Positions 1-8,014 of a stretch of 39,196 nucleotides of DNA are shown here, in pieces; the stretch's first letter is position 1; the number at the start of each line of letters is the position of its first letter. Below the pieces are notes generated by a model that saw only the letters and a list, made by a program, of their open reading frames with translations, was not told the origin of the DNA and did no database searches. This DNA is from Thermoguttaceae bacterium (GTDB taxonomy: Bacteria; Planctomycetota; Planctomycetia; Pirellulales; Thermoguttaceae). The translations under genes and the position numbers were made by a program. Where the stretch lies: the NCBI GenBank assembly GCA_025062105.1, contig JANXAQ010000128.1, forward strand, positions 1 through 39,196. The letters run 5' to 3'.

Positions 1-795
1 GACCGGCCGAAGGGATTTGTGCTTTTGTCAGCCATTCCAAGCGGTGGCTTGCGCACCACGACCGATGTGCTGCTGAGAAATCAAGACCGCTTTCTCCGGG
101 AGTTTAGGGCGGTTGAAGATGTGCAGCATCGCTATGAGGAAATTGAAAATATCCCGGTCGATACATACGACTCTTCGAAGGGAGAAAGCCCGGCCAGCGT
201 GCTAATGAAAACATTTCGCCTGTATCCTAATGTGCTTGTAGTGCGGGATTTGGTCGATGGCCGAACCGTAGAAATGCTCTGCCAACAGATCCAGAAAGAA
301 GACCGTCTGGTGGTTGTCAGTACGATTCGGGCCAAGGAGTGTGCAGAGGCTTTGTTGCGAGTTTTAGCCTTGAAGGTGTCGCCTGCCGACTTTGCCGCCT
401 GTATTACTGGAGTATTGAACCAGCGTTTAATCCGGAAACTTTGTGATAAATGTAAACAAGCCTATCAGCCGACCCCCCAGATGCTCCAACAGCTTGGTTT
501 TCCGGTAGGCAAACCGCTTACCTTTTATCGCCCGCCTCAGCCTACACCGGAACAACCAACCATTGAACCATGTGAGCAATGCGGTGGGATCGGCTATTAC
601 GGCATTACCGGCCTTTTTGAATGGTGGAGTATTGACGAGACGATTCGGAAAGTATTGGCCAACTCTCCCAAGTTGGAACTATTGCGCAAAGCTGCTCAAA
701 AAGCTGGAATGCGCACCATGCAGGAAGAAGGACTTCTTCTAGTGGCCAAAGGAATTACCTCCTTACCAGAATTGAGCCGGGTAATGAAACTCTAA
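1..795 (+). CDS. GspE/PilB-like type II/IV secretion ATPase family protein, C-terminal part (5' end outside window)
   Basis: The frame is open from the first base, so the gene starts upstream of the window; the visible part is 264 codons. It aligns in layout with the C-terminal ATPase half of GspE/PilB: a Walker-A-like loop at about residues 10-20, an acidic VED segment, the Walker B region, the conserved segment around LNQRLIRKLC, and a four-cysteine zinc site (CDKC and CEQC). The nucleotide motifs are eroded. The loop reads IPSGGLRTTT where GPTGSGKTTT is usual, Walker B reads VVRDLVD where VGEIRD is usual, and the His-box STLH is STIR. I recall planctomycetes carrying a conserved paralogue of this eroded type, so this is probably a structural or regulatory relative of a pilus or secretion motor and not a normal ATPase. 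It is inferred to be cytoplasmic at the inner membrane. Confidence 0.85.
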   Translation, partial: DRPKGFVLLSAIPSGGLRTTTDVLLRNQDRFLREFRAVEDVQHRYEEIENIPVDTYDSSKGESPASVLMKTFRLYPNVLVVRDLVDGRTVEMLCQQIQKEDRLVVVSTIRAKECAEALLRVLALKVSPADFAACITGVLNQRLIRKLCDKCKQAYQPTPQMLQQLGFPVGKPLTFYRPPQPTPEQPTIEPCEQCGGIGYYGITGLFEWWSIDETIRKVLANSPKLELLRKAAQKAGMRTMQEEGLLLVAKGITSLPELSRVMKL

Positions 796-805
796 GAACC
801 TCTGG

Positions 806-916
806 CTCTGTTGAAGGGATGGCTGCCGTCTGGAGAAGTTTTACCCATGCTGGTCGGTTTTCCTTAAGTTTTGGAGTGGGTTTAGACCTCCGACCGGAAA
901 GAGGTTTCAACAGAGG
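806..916. repeat. Family E repeat, copy 1
   Basis: About 110 bp bounded by the inverted pair CTCTGTTGAA (near 809) and TTCAACAGAG (near 905). The reverse complement matches positions 33385-33500 over most of its length (shared GGTCTAAACCC-like start, a central AAAACC..GGGTAAA block and the CCTTTCAACAGA-like end). It fills most of the spacer between the secretion-ATPase-like gene and the CvpA gene. Confidence 0.5.
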
Positions 917-1011
917 CTTAGTAGCCTTAACTCCCTAGGGTGGTAAAAGTTACACAAGCCACACCAAAATCAATCGGAATACCATAACTTTTTGAACAAG
1001 AAACAGTTCCT

Positions 1012-1854
1012 ATGAAAGGCATAAGTTTAGCAGTGGTAATCGGTTTAGTGGGATTGGAGCTTTGGGTAGGAGCCGGCCTGGTGATGGCCCAGCAGGCACC
1101 GATATTATTCGCCACTAACGGAACCTCGAAAATTATCCCTGCTTCACCGGGGCCTGGGGAAAAGGCTGGCTATGCGTTGTTGCTGCCGCTTTTGATGTTG
1201 GCGATTATTGCTGCCTGTGTTGGCACCCTGTATCCGGAAGGTCTTTGGAGCAATGCGGTGCGGCTGGTCAATGTCATTTTTGCTGGGCTGCTGGCTACGA
1301 ACTTCTGGGAACCAGTAGCCCGATGGGCCGAACAGATGGAACCGACCTTTACCTTCTTCTGGGACTTTTTGTGCCTTTGGGGGCTTTTCTGTGTATTTTT
1401 GGTCATATTTCGGGTTTTAACCGATTTTATCTCCCGGGTGAAACTTCGGTTTCGGAAAATCGTGGATCGTATCGGCAGCGGCTTTCTTAGCTTGTGGATC
1501 GGCTATGTGATGGTTTGTTTTACGATGTTTACGCTTCATACGGCTCCTTTGGCCGAGTACTTTATGGGCGGTGGTTTTCAACCCGGTGAAAACAACTTTT
1601 TCTTCCTTGCCCCGGATCTGCAATGGGCTGGGTTTGTCCAAAAAATGTCCCTCGGACCGTTCTGCCGGAGCTTGGCCGACGACGAACTCGCTCAATATGG
1701 CCCTGCTACCGAAGAATCCGAAAAATATCTGGCCGTTTTCGATCGGCAGGGAGATTTCGTGCCGAAATATGCAGCCCGACGTCGCTGGCTTGAAGAGTAC
1801 GTGCAGCAACATGGTACCCCGCGAGCCCTAGAAGCCGATGTGGTGCCCCGCTAA
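1012..1854 (+). CDS. CvpA family membrane protein
   Basis: 280 residues. It opens with a signal-like hydrophobic stretch ending at AQQ (residues about 5-27), followed by about four membrane segments (near residues 52-72, 84-104, 113-137 and 155-180) with the basic loop RVKLRFRKIVDRIG, as in CvpA family proteins. The last 90 residues form a charged soluble tail. CvpA in E. coli is linked to colicin V production and envelope function, but its molecular role is unsettled. The ATG at 1012 is the first start before the hydrophobic segment; no strong Shine-Dalgarno is visible. The family call rests on membrane topology and the loop motif. It stands alone, with a family A repeat 27 bp after its stop. 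Confidence 0.65.
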   Translation: MKGISLAVVIGLVGLELWVGAGLVMAQQAPILFATNGTSKIIPASPGPGEKAGYALLLPLLMLAIIAACVGTLYPEGLWSNAVRLVNVIFAGLLATNFWEPVARWAEQMEPTFTFFWDFLCLWGLFCVFLVIFRVLTDFISRVKLRFRKIVDRIGSGFLSLWIGYVMVCFTMFTLHTAPLAEYFMGGGFQPGENNFFFLAPDLQWAGFVQKMSLGPFCRSLADDELAQYGPATEESEKYLAVFDRQGDFVPKYAARRRWLEEYVQQHGTPRALEADVVPR

Positions 1855-1881
1855 CCGAGAAAAACCCATGTAGCTTCTTAG

Positions 1882-2025
1882 CTCGACTTTTGCTAATTTC
1901 CAGAGGGCATCCTCCTCCGGATGTTTTAAGCCTTTGGAAATATTGGAGTTAGGAAATTTGCGGACCAAATAGTCCTCAAAGACTAACTCTTTGAAATAAA
2001 AGACTTTCCAAAAAGCAAAAGTCGT
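1882..2025 (-). repeat. Family A palindromic element, copy A1
   Basis: Begins CTCGACTTTTGCTAATTT and ends GCAAAAGTCGT. It lies in the reverse orientation relative to the copy at 21221-21368, judged from the internal TTGGAGTTAGGAAATT block. The inverted match continues outwards (AGCTTCTTAGC on the left, GCTGAGAAGCT on the right). It could act as a terminator hairpin for the cvpA-like gene. Confidence 0.75.
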
Positions 2026-2040
2026 GCTGAGAAGCTCTTA

Positions 2041-2158
2041 GTCATCTGGTTTCCCGTTTTGGCGGGGAACAACCCTGGATTGTCGTTCTCGTGGGAATGC
2101 CCCCCAGAAGGTTTTCCTAGAAAAACAGGATAGTGTTCTTCCTTCGGCGGAAGGATTT
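2041..2158. repeat. Family D repeat, partial copy
   Basis: Positions 2092-2158 match the right half of the family D copy at 9421-9590: GGGAATGCC, then a TTTTCCTAGAAAA-like block, then CTTCCTTC..GGC.GAAGG. The left half has diverged or been lost. Confidence 0.4.
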
Positions 2159-2159
2159 C

Positions 2160-2491
2160 GAATCCTCAAAACCTAACTCTCTGAAATAACTGTACTTTTT
2201 CAAAACTTCCACTTTATGGAGGTGGGAGGATGGGATAAAATCGTTCTGGCTAGGTTGTTGCTGGACCAGCTCCCAGCCAGCGCTTTGGGATGCCAAACAG
2301 CCTAACCCGTTGCAAGGCCATAGGTTGGAGGAACAATTTTGGTGGCCTGCTCGGCTGGGGCGGAAGGAGTCGGAAATCGCCTTCGGGCATGGCGGGTCCA
2401 GTTGGCCTCAGTCCAAAGCCTCCCCATGGAGAGAATTTTTTTGAGAAAGTACAGTGAAATAAAAGAAATTACAAAAATGGCAACCGTCGAG
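2160..2491 (-). repeat. Family A element, copy A2, split by element C
   Basis: The left fragment (about 2160-2189) and right fragment (2455-2491) join into a sequence matching the right half of the A copy at 28153-28302: CCTCAAA.CCTAACT..TGAAATAA followed by AAGAAATTAC.AAAATGGC and ending GTCGAG. The two pieces are separated by element C1, with TGAAATAA repeated on both sides. The 5' half of the element is not recognisable. Confidence 0.7.
2190..2454 (-). mobile_element. Element C1, MITE-like, 265 bp with TIRs and 8-bp target duplication
   Basis: Starts CTGTACTTTTTCAA and ends TTGAGAAAGTACAG, an inverted repeat of 14 bp with one mismatch. It is flanked by TGAAATAA at 2182-2189 and again at 2455-2462, an exact 8-bp direct duplication. 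The interior matches the copy at 3439-3692 in inverse orientation along its whole length. It has no convincing reading frame, so it is non-autonomous. An 8-bp duplication is compatible with several IS families, and I cannot assign one. Confidence 0.85.
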
Positions 2492-2562
2492 GTTGGGATT
2501 ATTTGCGGAGCCAACAGGAAATATTATAATTCGTTCATATACTTGGAAGCATCCCCAGACCG

Positions 2563-3384
2563 ATGAAAGAAAACCACCTGGATTTTGCGCCCCTCAGCAG
2601 TGACGCCCAAGAGGCTGCCTTGGTCGGGTATCGACGCCCTTGTCTTTGGGCATTCGGCGGGCTGGTGTTGGGGGTATTGTCTTTTACGGCTGTTTATGAA
2701 CAGTGGCTTTATCTACTGCCGTTGTTGGGCTTGGGATGTACGGGGCTGGCCTTCTGGCGCTTGACTCGGGATGAGACACTCACTGGGCACCGAGCAGCCT
2801 GGGGAGGACTAGTTTTGGCTTGTTTTTGGTTGGCTGCTGCCCCCGCCCATTGGCTCACCATGCGATATCTGCTCCGCCAAGAGGCCCGTCAAGTGGCCGA
2901 GCTTTGGTTCGACTTGTTACGCCAAGGACAGCCCCACAAAGCTTACCAACTTACTCTCCATCCGAAATCCCGACATCCGTTTGATAATGAAGAGGCCTTG
3001 TTGGAGTACTATCGAAAGAATCCCCGGCAACATGCTCTGTTGTGGCAATATATAGGGAACGTGCCGCAACGTCCCTTCCAGCCAGAAGGCCCCAATCTTA
3101 TCCGCACCCTTTTGGCCCTGGGCGATAAAGCCCAAATCCATTATGTCGGCACCGAAGCCCACCGCCGCCAAGATAGTACCGAAGAAGTGCTGTTGGTTTA
3201 TGGAGTCAGTTTCCCGCTTCATGGCCAGCGAACCACCTTCTTCGTTGGCCTAGATATGAAGCGGTATTTGCTGGAGCCGGATGGGAAGGCCTCTTGGCAA
3301 ATCGTGCAAGCCCAAGGCGGCATCCACCCCAAAATTTTGGACCAAATACGAAATTCCTCTGCCAGTGAAAGACAGACACAGTAA
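2563..3384 (+). CDS. Unrecognised membrane protein
   Basis: 273 residues. I do not recognise the family. The N-terminal 100 residues hold about three hydrophobic segments (about 28-44, 49-66 and 80-97) in an arrangement like DUF4190-type small membrane proteins. The C-terminal 170 residues are soluble and mixed alpha/beta, ending in a polar tail. Planctomycetes have many proteins of this layout with no known function. The ATG is immediately downstream of the repeat-filled spacer, with no clear Shine-Dalgarno. The gene is bracketed by two inverted copies of element C, so recombination between them could flip it. The spread of hydrophobic and charged residues looks like a real protein. Confidence 0.6.
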   Translation: MKENHLDFAPLSSDAQEAALVGYRRPCLWAFGGLVLGVLSFTAVYEQWLYLLPLLGLGCTGLAFWRLTRDETLTGHRAAWGGLVLACFWLAAAPAHWLTMRYLLRQEARQVAELWFDLLRQGQPHKAYQLTLHPKSRHPFDNEEALLEYYRKNPRQHALLWQYIGNVPQRPFQPEGPNLIRTLLALGDKAQIHYVGTEAHRRQDSTEEVLLVYGVSFPLHGQRTTFFVGLDMKRYLLEPDGKASWQIVQAQGGIHPKILDQIRNSSASERQTQ

Positions 3385-3438
3385 TAAATCCGCTTTTCTA
3401 TGCATCGCCTCCTACTTATTGAGCTTTCAATAACAAAT

Positions 3439-3692
3439 CTGTACTTTCTGAAGAATGCCTCTCCGGGGGGAGGCTATGGAGCGAGGCCAACCGAGCCAGC
3501 TATGCCCAAAGGCGATTTCCGACTCCTTCCGCCCCAGTCGAGCAGGCCACCAAAATTGCTCCTCCAACTTATGGCCTTTCCACGGGTTAGGCTGATAGGC
3601 ATCCCAAAGCACTGGCTGGGAGTCGGTGCAGCAATAGCCCAGCCAGAACGCTCTTATCCCACCCTCCCACCCCCATAAAGGGGAAGTTTTGA
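3439..3692 (+). mobile_element. Element C2, truncated MITE-like copy, inverted relative to C1
   Basis: Begins CTGTACTTTCTGAAGAAT and continues as a close match to the reverse complement of 2190-2454 (for example GGCGATTTCCGACTCCTTCC in both). It stops at GGAAGTTTTGA, lacking the last about 10 bp and the second terminal repeat. A family A copy begins two bases later, so the end was probably lost when the two became joined. Confidence 0.8.
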
Positions 3693-3693
3693 T

Positions 3694-3841
3694 CTCGCCT
3701 TTTGCCATTTTGGGCCTCGCCCTGGAAGGGAAAAGCTCGAACTCCTTGTAACTATTGGAGTTAGGAAATTGGGTGAACAAAAGGAGGTTTCGTTGGGACT
3801 CCTGAAAACAAAAGCAGTTAGGGAAAATGGCTAAAGGCGAG
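3694..3841 (-). repeat. Family A element, copy A3, 148 bp
   Basis: Ends are CTCGCCTTTTGCCATTTT and AAAATGGCTAAAGGCGAG. Both carry the same departure from the usual CTCGAC/GTCGAG, so pairing of the ends is kept. The interior has the conserved TTGGAGTTAGGAAATTGGG.GAACAAA block. A stray second end-like sequence, AATAGCCAAAGTCGAG, lies at about 3857-3872. The element ends about 80 bp before the mgtE start and may lie in its promoter region. Confidence 0.8.
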
Positions 3842-3920
3842 AAAGGGAGTTTCAAAAATAGCCAAAGTCGAGTTTAAATAAGGTATTGGACTCGGCTCTA
3901 TGTTTCCAGGGAGTTTATCT

Positions 3921-5303
3921 ATGATTAATACGCTGTATCTGCCGGAATTACGACAGATGTTGGCGGAAAATAATGTGGCGGAGATGGAGGAGTTTTGCAC
4001 CGCCCTGCATCCGGCCCGAACCGCCGAATTTATGGAGGGGCTGGATGCTCAGGAGTCTTGGGCTATTTTGCAACATACCGATCCCTACCGGCGGATGGAA
4101 ATTTTTAGCTATTTTGATCGAGATAAACAAAAAACCATCATTGAAACGATCGACCGCAAAGAGGCGGCGGAACTGATCGGGCTGCTGCCGCCGGACGATC
4201 GGGCCGACATCCTTAAAGAGGTCGATCCGGCTGTGGTCGGCGAACTGTTGCCCCTGGTGACTCCGGAACATCGGCGAGACATTTTACGCCTGACCGCCTA
4301 TCCAGAAAACACGGCCGGCGCACGCATGACCACCAACTACGCCAAACTCTTGGAATCGGTTACCGTGCGCCAAGCTCTGGAAGAGATCACCCGGCAAGCC
4401 CAACGCCTGGAAACGATCTACTATATCTATGTAGTGGATGAACAGGAGCATCTAGTGGGTGTGGTGTCCGCCCGCTCCTTGGTCTCCGCATTGGCCAAAC
4501 CGGATCTGCCCATCCGAGAGATCATGGAAACTGAGCTCATTACGGTCCTAGTAACCGAAGACCAGGAAGAGGTGGCCCGCAAAGTGGCCGACTTCGACCT
4601 GTTGGCCATCCCGGTCGTTGACGAAGAACGGCATCTGTTGGGTATCATCACCCATGACGATGTGATTGATACTTTCATGGAAGAAGCCACCGAAGACGCC
4701 CACCGCATGGGCGGTATCGCTCCCATGGTGGATAACTTTTTGGAAATGCCATTTCTGACGGTTTGGCGGAAACGGGCCGGTTGGCTTTGTATGCTCTTTG
4801 TGGCCGAGCTGTTCACCTTTACCGCCCTGGCCCATTTTGAAGAGGCCATTCAAGCCGTGGTGGCACTGGCTTTATTTGTGCCACTGTGTATCTCCACCGG
4901 CGGAAATTCCGGTTCGCAGGCAGCCACCTTGGTTACCCGAGCCCTGGCTATCGGACAGGTCACCACTCGGGATTGGTGGCGGGTGTTCCGACATGAACTT
5001 TTTATGGGCGTGGCATTAGGCTGCACCTTGGGGGCGATTGGTTTTTTACGGGCCGCTGCTACGCCCCAAAGTGTGCTCGGATCCGTGAACCATTGGATTC
5101 TGGCCTTTGTCATTGGCCAGAGTGTCGCTGCCATTTGTCTTTGGGGTACTTTGGTCGGGTCGATGTTGCCGCTGATTTTTAAACGTCTAGGGTTCGACCC
5201 CGGCTTTGCTTCCAGTCCGTTTGTGGCCACCTTTGTGGATGTAACCGGAATTATCATTTACTTCAACATCGCCCACCTGTGGCTACCGCTAGGAGCCAGT
5301 TAA
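3921..5303 (+). CDS. mgtE: Magnesium transporter MgtE
   Basis: 460 residues from the chosen start, close to the usual MgtE length of about 450. It has the three MgtE parts in order: an N-terminal helical domain (about 1-125, with LLPPDDRADIL), a pair of CBS domains (about 130-260), and a membrane domain with about five helices (about 285-460). The membrane domain carries the diagnostic STGGNSGSQAATLVTRAL and SSPFVATFVDVTG segments that line the Mg2+ pore. It is an inner-membrane Mg2+ channel gated by Mg2+ binding to the cytoplasmic domains. An ATG at 3900 is in frame, but GGGAG sits 7 bp before the ATG at 3921, so I prefer the latter. Single gene; no M-box riboswitch is visible upstream. Confidence 0.95.
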   Translation: MINTLYLPELRQMLAENNVAEMEEFCTALHPARTAEFMEGLDAQESWAILQHTDPYRRMEIFSYFDRDKQKTIIETIDRKEAAELIGLLPPDDRADILKEVDPAVVGELLPLVTPEHRRDILRLTAYPENTAGARMTTNYAKLLESVTVRQALEEITRQAQRLETIYYIYVVDEQEHLVGVVSARSLVSALAKPDLPIREIMETELITVLVTEDQEEVARKVADFDLLAIPVVDEERHLLGIITHDDVIDTFMEEATEDAHRMGGIAPMVDNFLEMPFLTVWRKRAGWLCMLFVAELFTFTALAHFEEAIQAVVALALFVPLCISTGGNSGSQAATLVTRALAIGQVTTRDWWRVFRHELFMGVALGCTLGAIGFLRAAATPQSVLGSVNHWILAFVIGQSVAAICLWGTLVGSMLPLIFKRLGFDPGFASSPFVATFVDVTGIIIYFNIAHLWLPLGAS

Positions 5304-6005
5304 CTACAGAGGCTTTCTGCCCCTCTGGCTACCATCCCCCAGCCTTTTCCCCATACCGAAATTAGCAACGTGTTTCTGCCCATTTTCTCTTCGTACCGTT
5401 TCCGCCGATGGAAGTAATTTGCTTCTCCCCTCGGAGTGCTCGGAGTTATACACAAGTGGAGATTCTGCGGAAGGGTCGTCCAGCAAATGGGCAATATAGA
5501 CATATGCATAAAAAGTTATGTTAAAGAGCAACCATTTGGCTCTAAAGAGCATTTTCCTATAGTTCTCAAATTCGCTAAATTCCCTAAATCTTCTGGTCCA
5601 CCGGTTCCAAAGCTCGTGTAGTACTTATCCAGCCGCAGTAGGAGGCCTGGATGGCCCCTGAGGCCTCCAAAGATGTGTATAACACCGTGCCTGGGACTAA
5701 GAGAGGCAGGCGAGCGAAGCTCTCCCGGCTGAGTGAAACAAAAAGCTCTGGTTGGTTGCCACTTCTGTTTCACCCTTTCTTCCTTTACACACCTAGGAAG
5801 AGGGAAAAACAAGACTCGCTCCCTTCGGCTAACGTGTTTTCTTGTCCTGCACAGTGTGTATAATCTAGAGTTTCAGAAGAGATTGCCACACTTTTCCATA
5901 TACATAGGTCTGCGGTTTAATCAATATTTTCCGTGCTTTTGATATCGGCAGAAGAATTCTCAAAATCGGCCTTAGAGGAAAAGAACTACTACTGGAGAAA
6001 GAGCG
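5304..6005. other. Gene-free spacer, 702 bp
   Basis: I see no supportable gene or repeat-family copy. Present are a short stem after mgtE (CAGAGG..CCTCTG, about 5307-5327) without a T-run, a separated inverted pair GTGAAACA/TGTTTCAC near 5734 and 5765, and an AT-rich stretch before the diguanylate cyclase that may hold its promoter. Confidence 0.5.
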
Positions 6006-7211
6006 GTGGGGATGGCGGGATGGATTTGGGTTTTAGTAGGCACTGGTGTGTTGATTAGCCTGGTTGGGCTGGTGGGGTTGGGTTTCTGGCTGGGTGGAGG
6101 GGGCCGGCGAACCGAGCACGCCAGGTTTTGGCCTACGGCCGAAGCCCGGCAACTGGCCCAACTGGCTCATGCCCTTACCGGCCTAGTGCAATCGGTAGCC
6201 CAGGATGTGGATCAGCATCAGAGCCAAATTAAACAGGCTAACGAAGGCCTTCGGGCGCTCACAACGGGAGGGACTGTCCTTCCGGAAAGTTCTCCATCCG
6301 CATGGGCCGCCCTGGTGTTAAAAACAGTGGCCGAAATCGTCCAGGTCAACGAACGCCTCCAACATCGTCTCCAGCAAGCCGAGGAAAAACTCCAGCAGCA
6401 GGCCCAGCAAATCCAAACCCACCTGGCCGAAGCTCGTACCGATCCGCTTACTGGACTACCTAACCGACGGGCTTTTGACGATGAGCTGGTTCGTCGTTTG
6501 GCCGAGTGGAAGCGCAAAGGAGCCTTGTTCTGTCTGCTGTTAGTCGATGTGGATCATTTCAAACAACTCAACGACCAATATGGGCACCCGACAGGCGACT
6601 ACCTACTCCGTCAACTCGGCGAGCTGCTCCAAACCGCGGTGCGGGAGATGGACTTGGTTGCCCGTATCGGCGGAGAAGAATTTGCCATCCTTTTACCCAG
6701 TACCAATCTGCCAGATGCCATGCGGGTGGCCCAGCGGGTGCGAGCCGCCGTGGTAGATTCCCCCCTCGAAGTGGCTTCCGATCAAAGGATACGGATGACG
6801 GTAAGCCTTGGGTTGACAGCGGTTCGACCTGGAGACCATCCATTACTTATCCTCCGGCGGGCAGACCAAGCTTTGTATACAGCCAAGCAAGCAGGTCGAG
6901 ACTGCGGATTTTACCACGACGGCCACACCTGCCGACCGATCCCCATGTGCTTCCCGGCGGATCGGCTGTGGATGGCTGGTGTCCCATGGCATTCCTCTCC
7001 AGATGGGGATTCCGATCTTCTAGAATCCCACAGCCCAAGCCGCTCGGAGATTGCCACCCCCTTAGCCCCCAACTCTCCGGACAGTATGAACAGCTCCAAT
7101 GCTTCTGACCTGGAGGCCGCTTTCCAAACTGCCTGTCAGTCGCTACGAAACCAACTTGCTGCCCTAGCCCAACCCGATTTTCACAATCCCCCTTCTCCTT
7201 CCACCAGTTAG
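6006..7211 (+). CDS. Membrane-anchored diguanylate cyclase (GGDEF domain)
   Basis: 401 residues starting at GTG; GGAG lies 8 bp upstream. One membrane helix (about 6-30) is followed by a helical, glutamine-rich coiled-coil region (about 45-140), then a full GGDEF domain (about 143-300). The domain has the TDPLTGLPNRRAF entry motif, metal residue D181 in VDVDHFK, and active-site GGEEF at 222-226. An inhibitory-site motif RxxD (R213-D216) sits exactly five residues before it. It should make cyclic di-GMP from two GTP and be feedback-inhibited by the product. The last 100 residues are low-complexity Ser/Pro/Asn with a short helix. No classical sensor domain is visible, so the input is unknown. 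Confidence 0.93.
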   Translation: MGMAGWIWVLVGTGVLISLVGLVGLGFWLGGGGRRTEHARFWPTAEARQLAQLAHALTGLVQSVAQDVDQHQSQIKQANEGLRALTTGGTVLPESSPSAWAALVLKTVAEIVQVNERLQHRLQQAEEKLQQQAQQIQTHLAEARTDPLTGLPNRRAFDDELVRRLAEWKRKGALFCLLLVDVDHFKQLNDQYGHPTGDYLLRQLGELLQTAVREMDLVARIGGEEFAILLPSTNLPDAMRVAQRVRAAVVDSPLEVASDQRIRMTVSLGLTAVRPGDHPLLILRRADQALYTAKQAGRDCGFYHDGHTCRPIPMCFPADRLWMAGVPWHSSPDGDSDLLESHSPSRSEIATPLAPNSPDSMNSSNASDLEAAFQTACQSLRNQLAALAQPDFHNPPSPSTS

Positions 7212-8014
7212 CCGATTGACTTTGGACACCCGATTTTGCCCTGCCCCCTTTGGGCGGCCAACTCAGACCGGCCAAACAATGGTTTTCGTAATTACTTCCG
7301 TTGAATAGAGAGAGACTTTTCCCCTTCTTTCCACAACTCCAAAAGCAGTAGGCTAAGGCGGAAGGAGCGGACAAGCAGGGCTTTTTATCCTTAAGCCGGT
7401 CTGTTTCGCCTGCACTGCCTGCCCCAGGCCCATTGGCTCCGTGGGATACAAATCTTTGCGAGTTATTTACCATCCCAACGGGTGTAAATGATTGCCCCCA
7501 ATAGGGACATACCAGACATTTCAAAAGAAACTTCATTTAGGAAAGATCACGTAGAAGATCAAGAATTGTTTGATTGACTATTTTATCCATTCTGTCCTCT
7601 TCAACGGGTTTACAGAATTTGCCTCCGGTGATCTCCGAGCTCCCCACCTCTAATTGGCTATAACAGCAAGCCCCCGAGGCAGAAGCAAATTACCTCTCTC
7701 GGCTAAAGTCACCCGGTTTTTCTAGGTGGAGTTGCACCCGGGCTCCCTCAAAAACCTGCCCTAACACAATGCCGATAACAGCATGTTTTTGTTCCTCTGG
7801 CCACAAAAAGGCCCCAGAAGGGCCTTTGGCCATCTTTCTTTCTGGCAAATCGGACCGGGTGTAGGGATTGCTTAGGCTGGCAGGGAACTGCTGGAAGGCA
7901 AACACGGCTTTTCCGATTTATAAGAAACCAGGCTGGTAAGGATCCGCAGAGGAAGTCTTCCGGGCACCTGCCGGAGCTTTTCACTAACCGGTCTATTTTG
8001 CCTAACTCCTAGCG
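7212..8014. other. Gene-free spacer, 803 bp
   Basis: Open frames on the minus strand (for example 7690-7905, GTG start, no Shine-Dalgarno) look like chance. I recognise no copy of repeat families A-E. It may hold the promoter of the porin gene. Confidence 0.45.

Larger units (their letters stand above)
1855..2562. other. Gene-free spacer built from repeats
   Basis: Between the CvpA-family gene and the next membrane protein gene almost every base belongs to a repeat: A1, a partial D copy and A2 split by C1. Only about 70 bp (2492-2562) is unassigned. Short open frames here lie inside repeats and are not called. Confidence 0.7.

Noticed and set aside
5307..5327. Stem CAGAGG..CCTCTG after mgtE as an intrinsic terminator
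   Set aside because: Only a 6-bp stem with a 9-base loop and no T-run.
5734..5772. GTGAAACA ... TGTTTCAC, resembling parS half-sites
   Set aside because: The half-sites are in the wrong order and 23 bp apart, whereas parS is a contiguous 16-bp palindrome (TGTTTCACGTGAAACA). I saw no true parS here.
6847..7536. 229-codon minus-strand frame opposite the diguanylate cyclase tail
   Set aside because: Mostly antisense to a well-supported gene; composition looks like a shadow of its low-complexity tail.
7690..7905. Small minus-strand frame in the 7.2-8.0 kb spacer
   Set aside because: GTG start without Shine-Dalgarno, nested with another overlapping frame, and no recognisable features.
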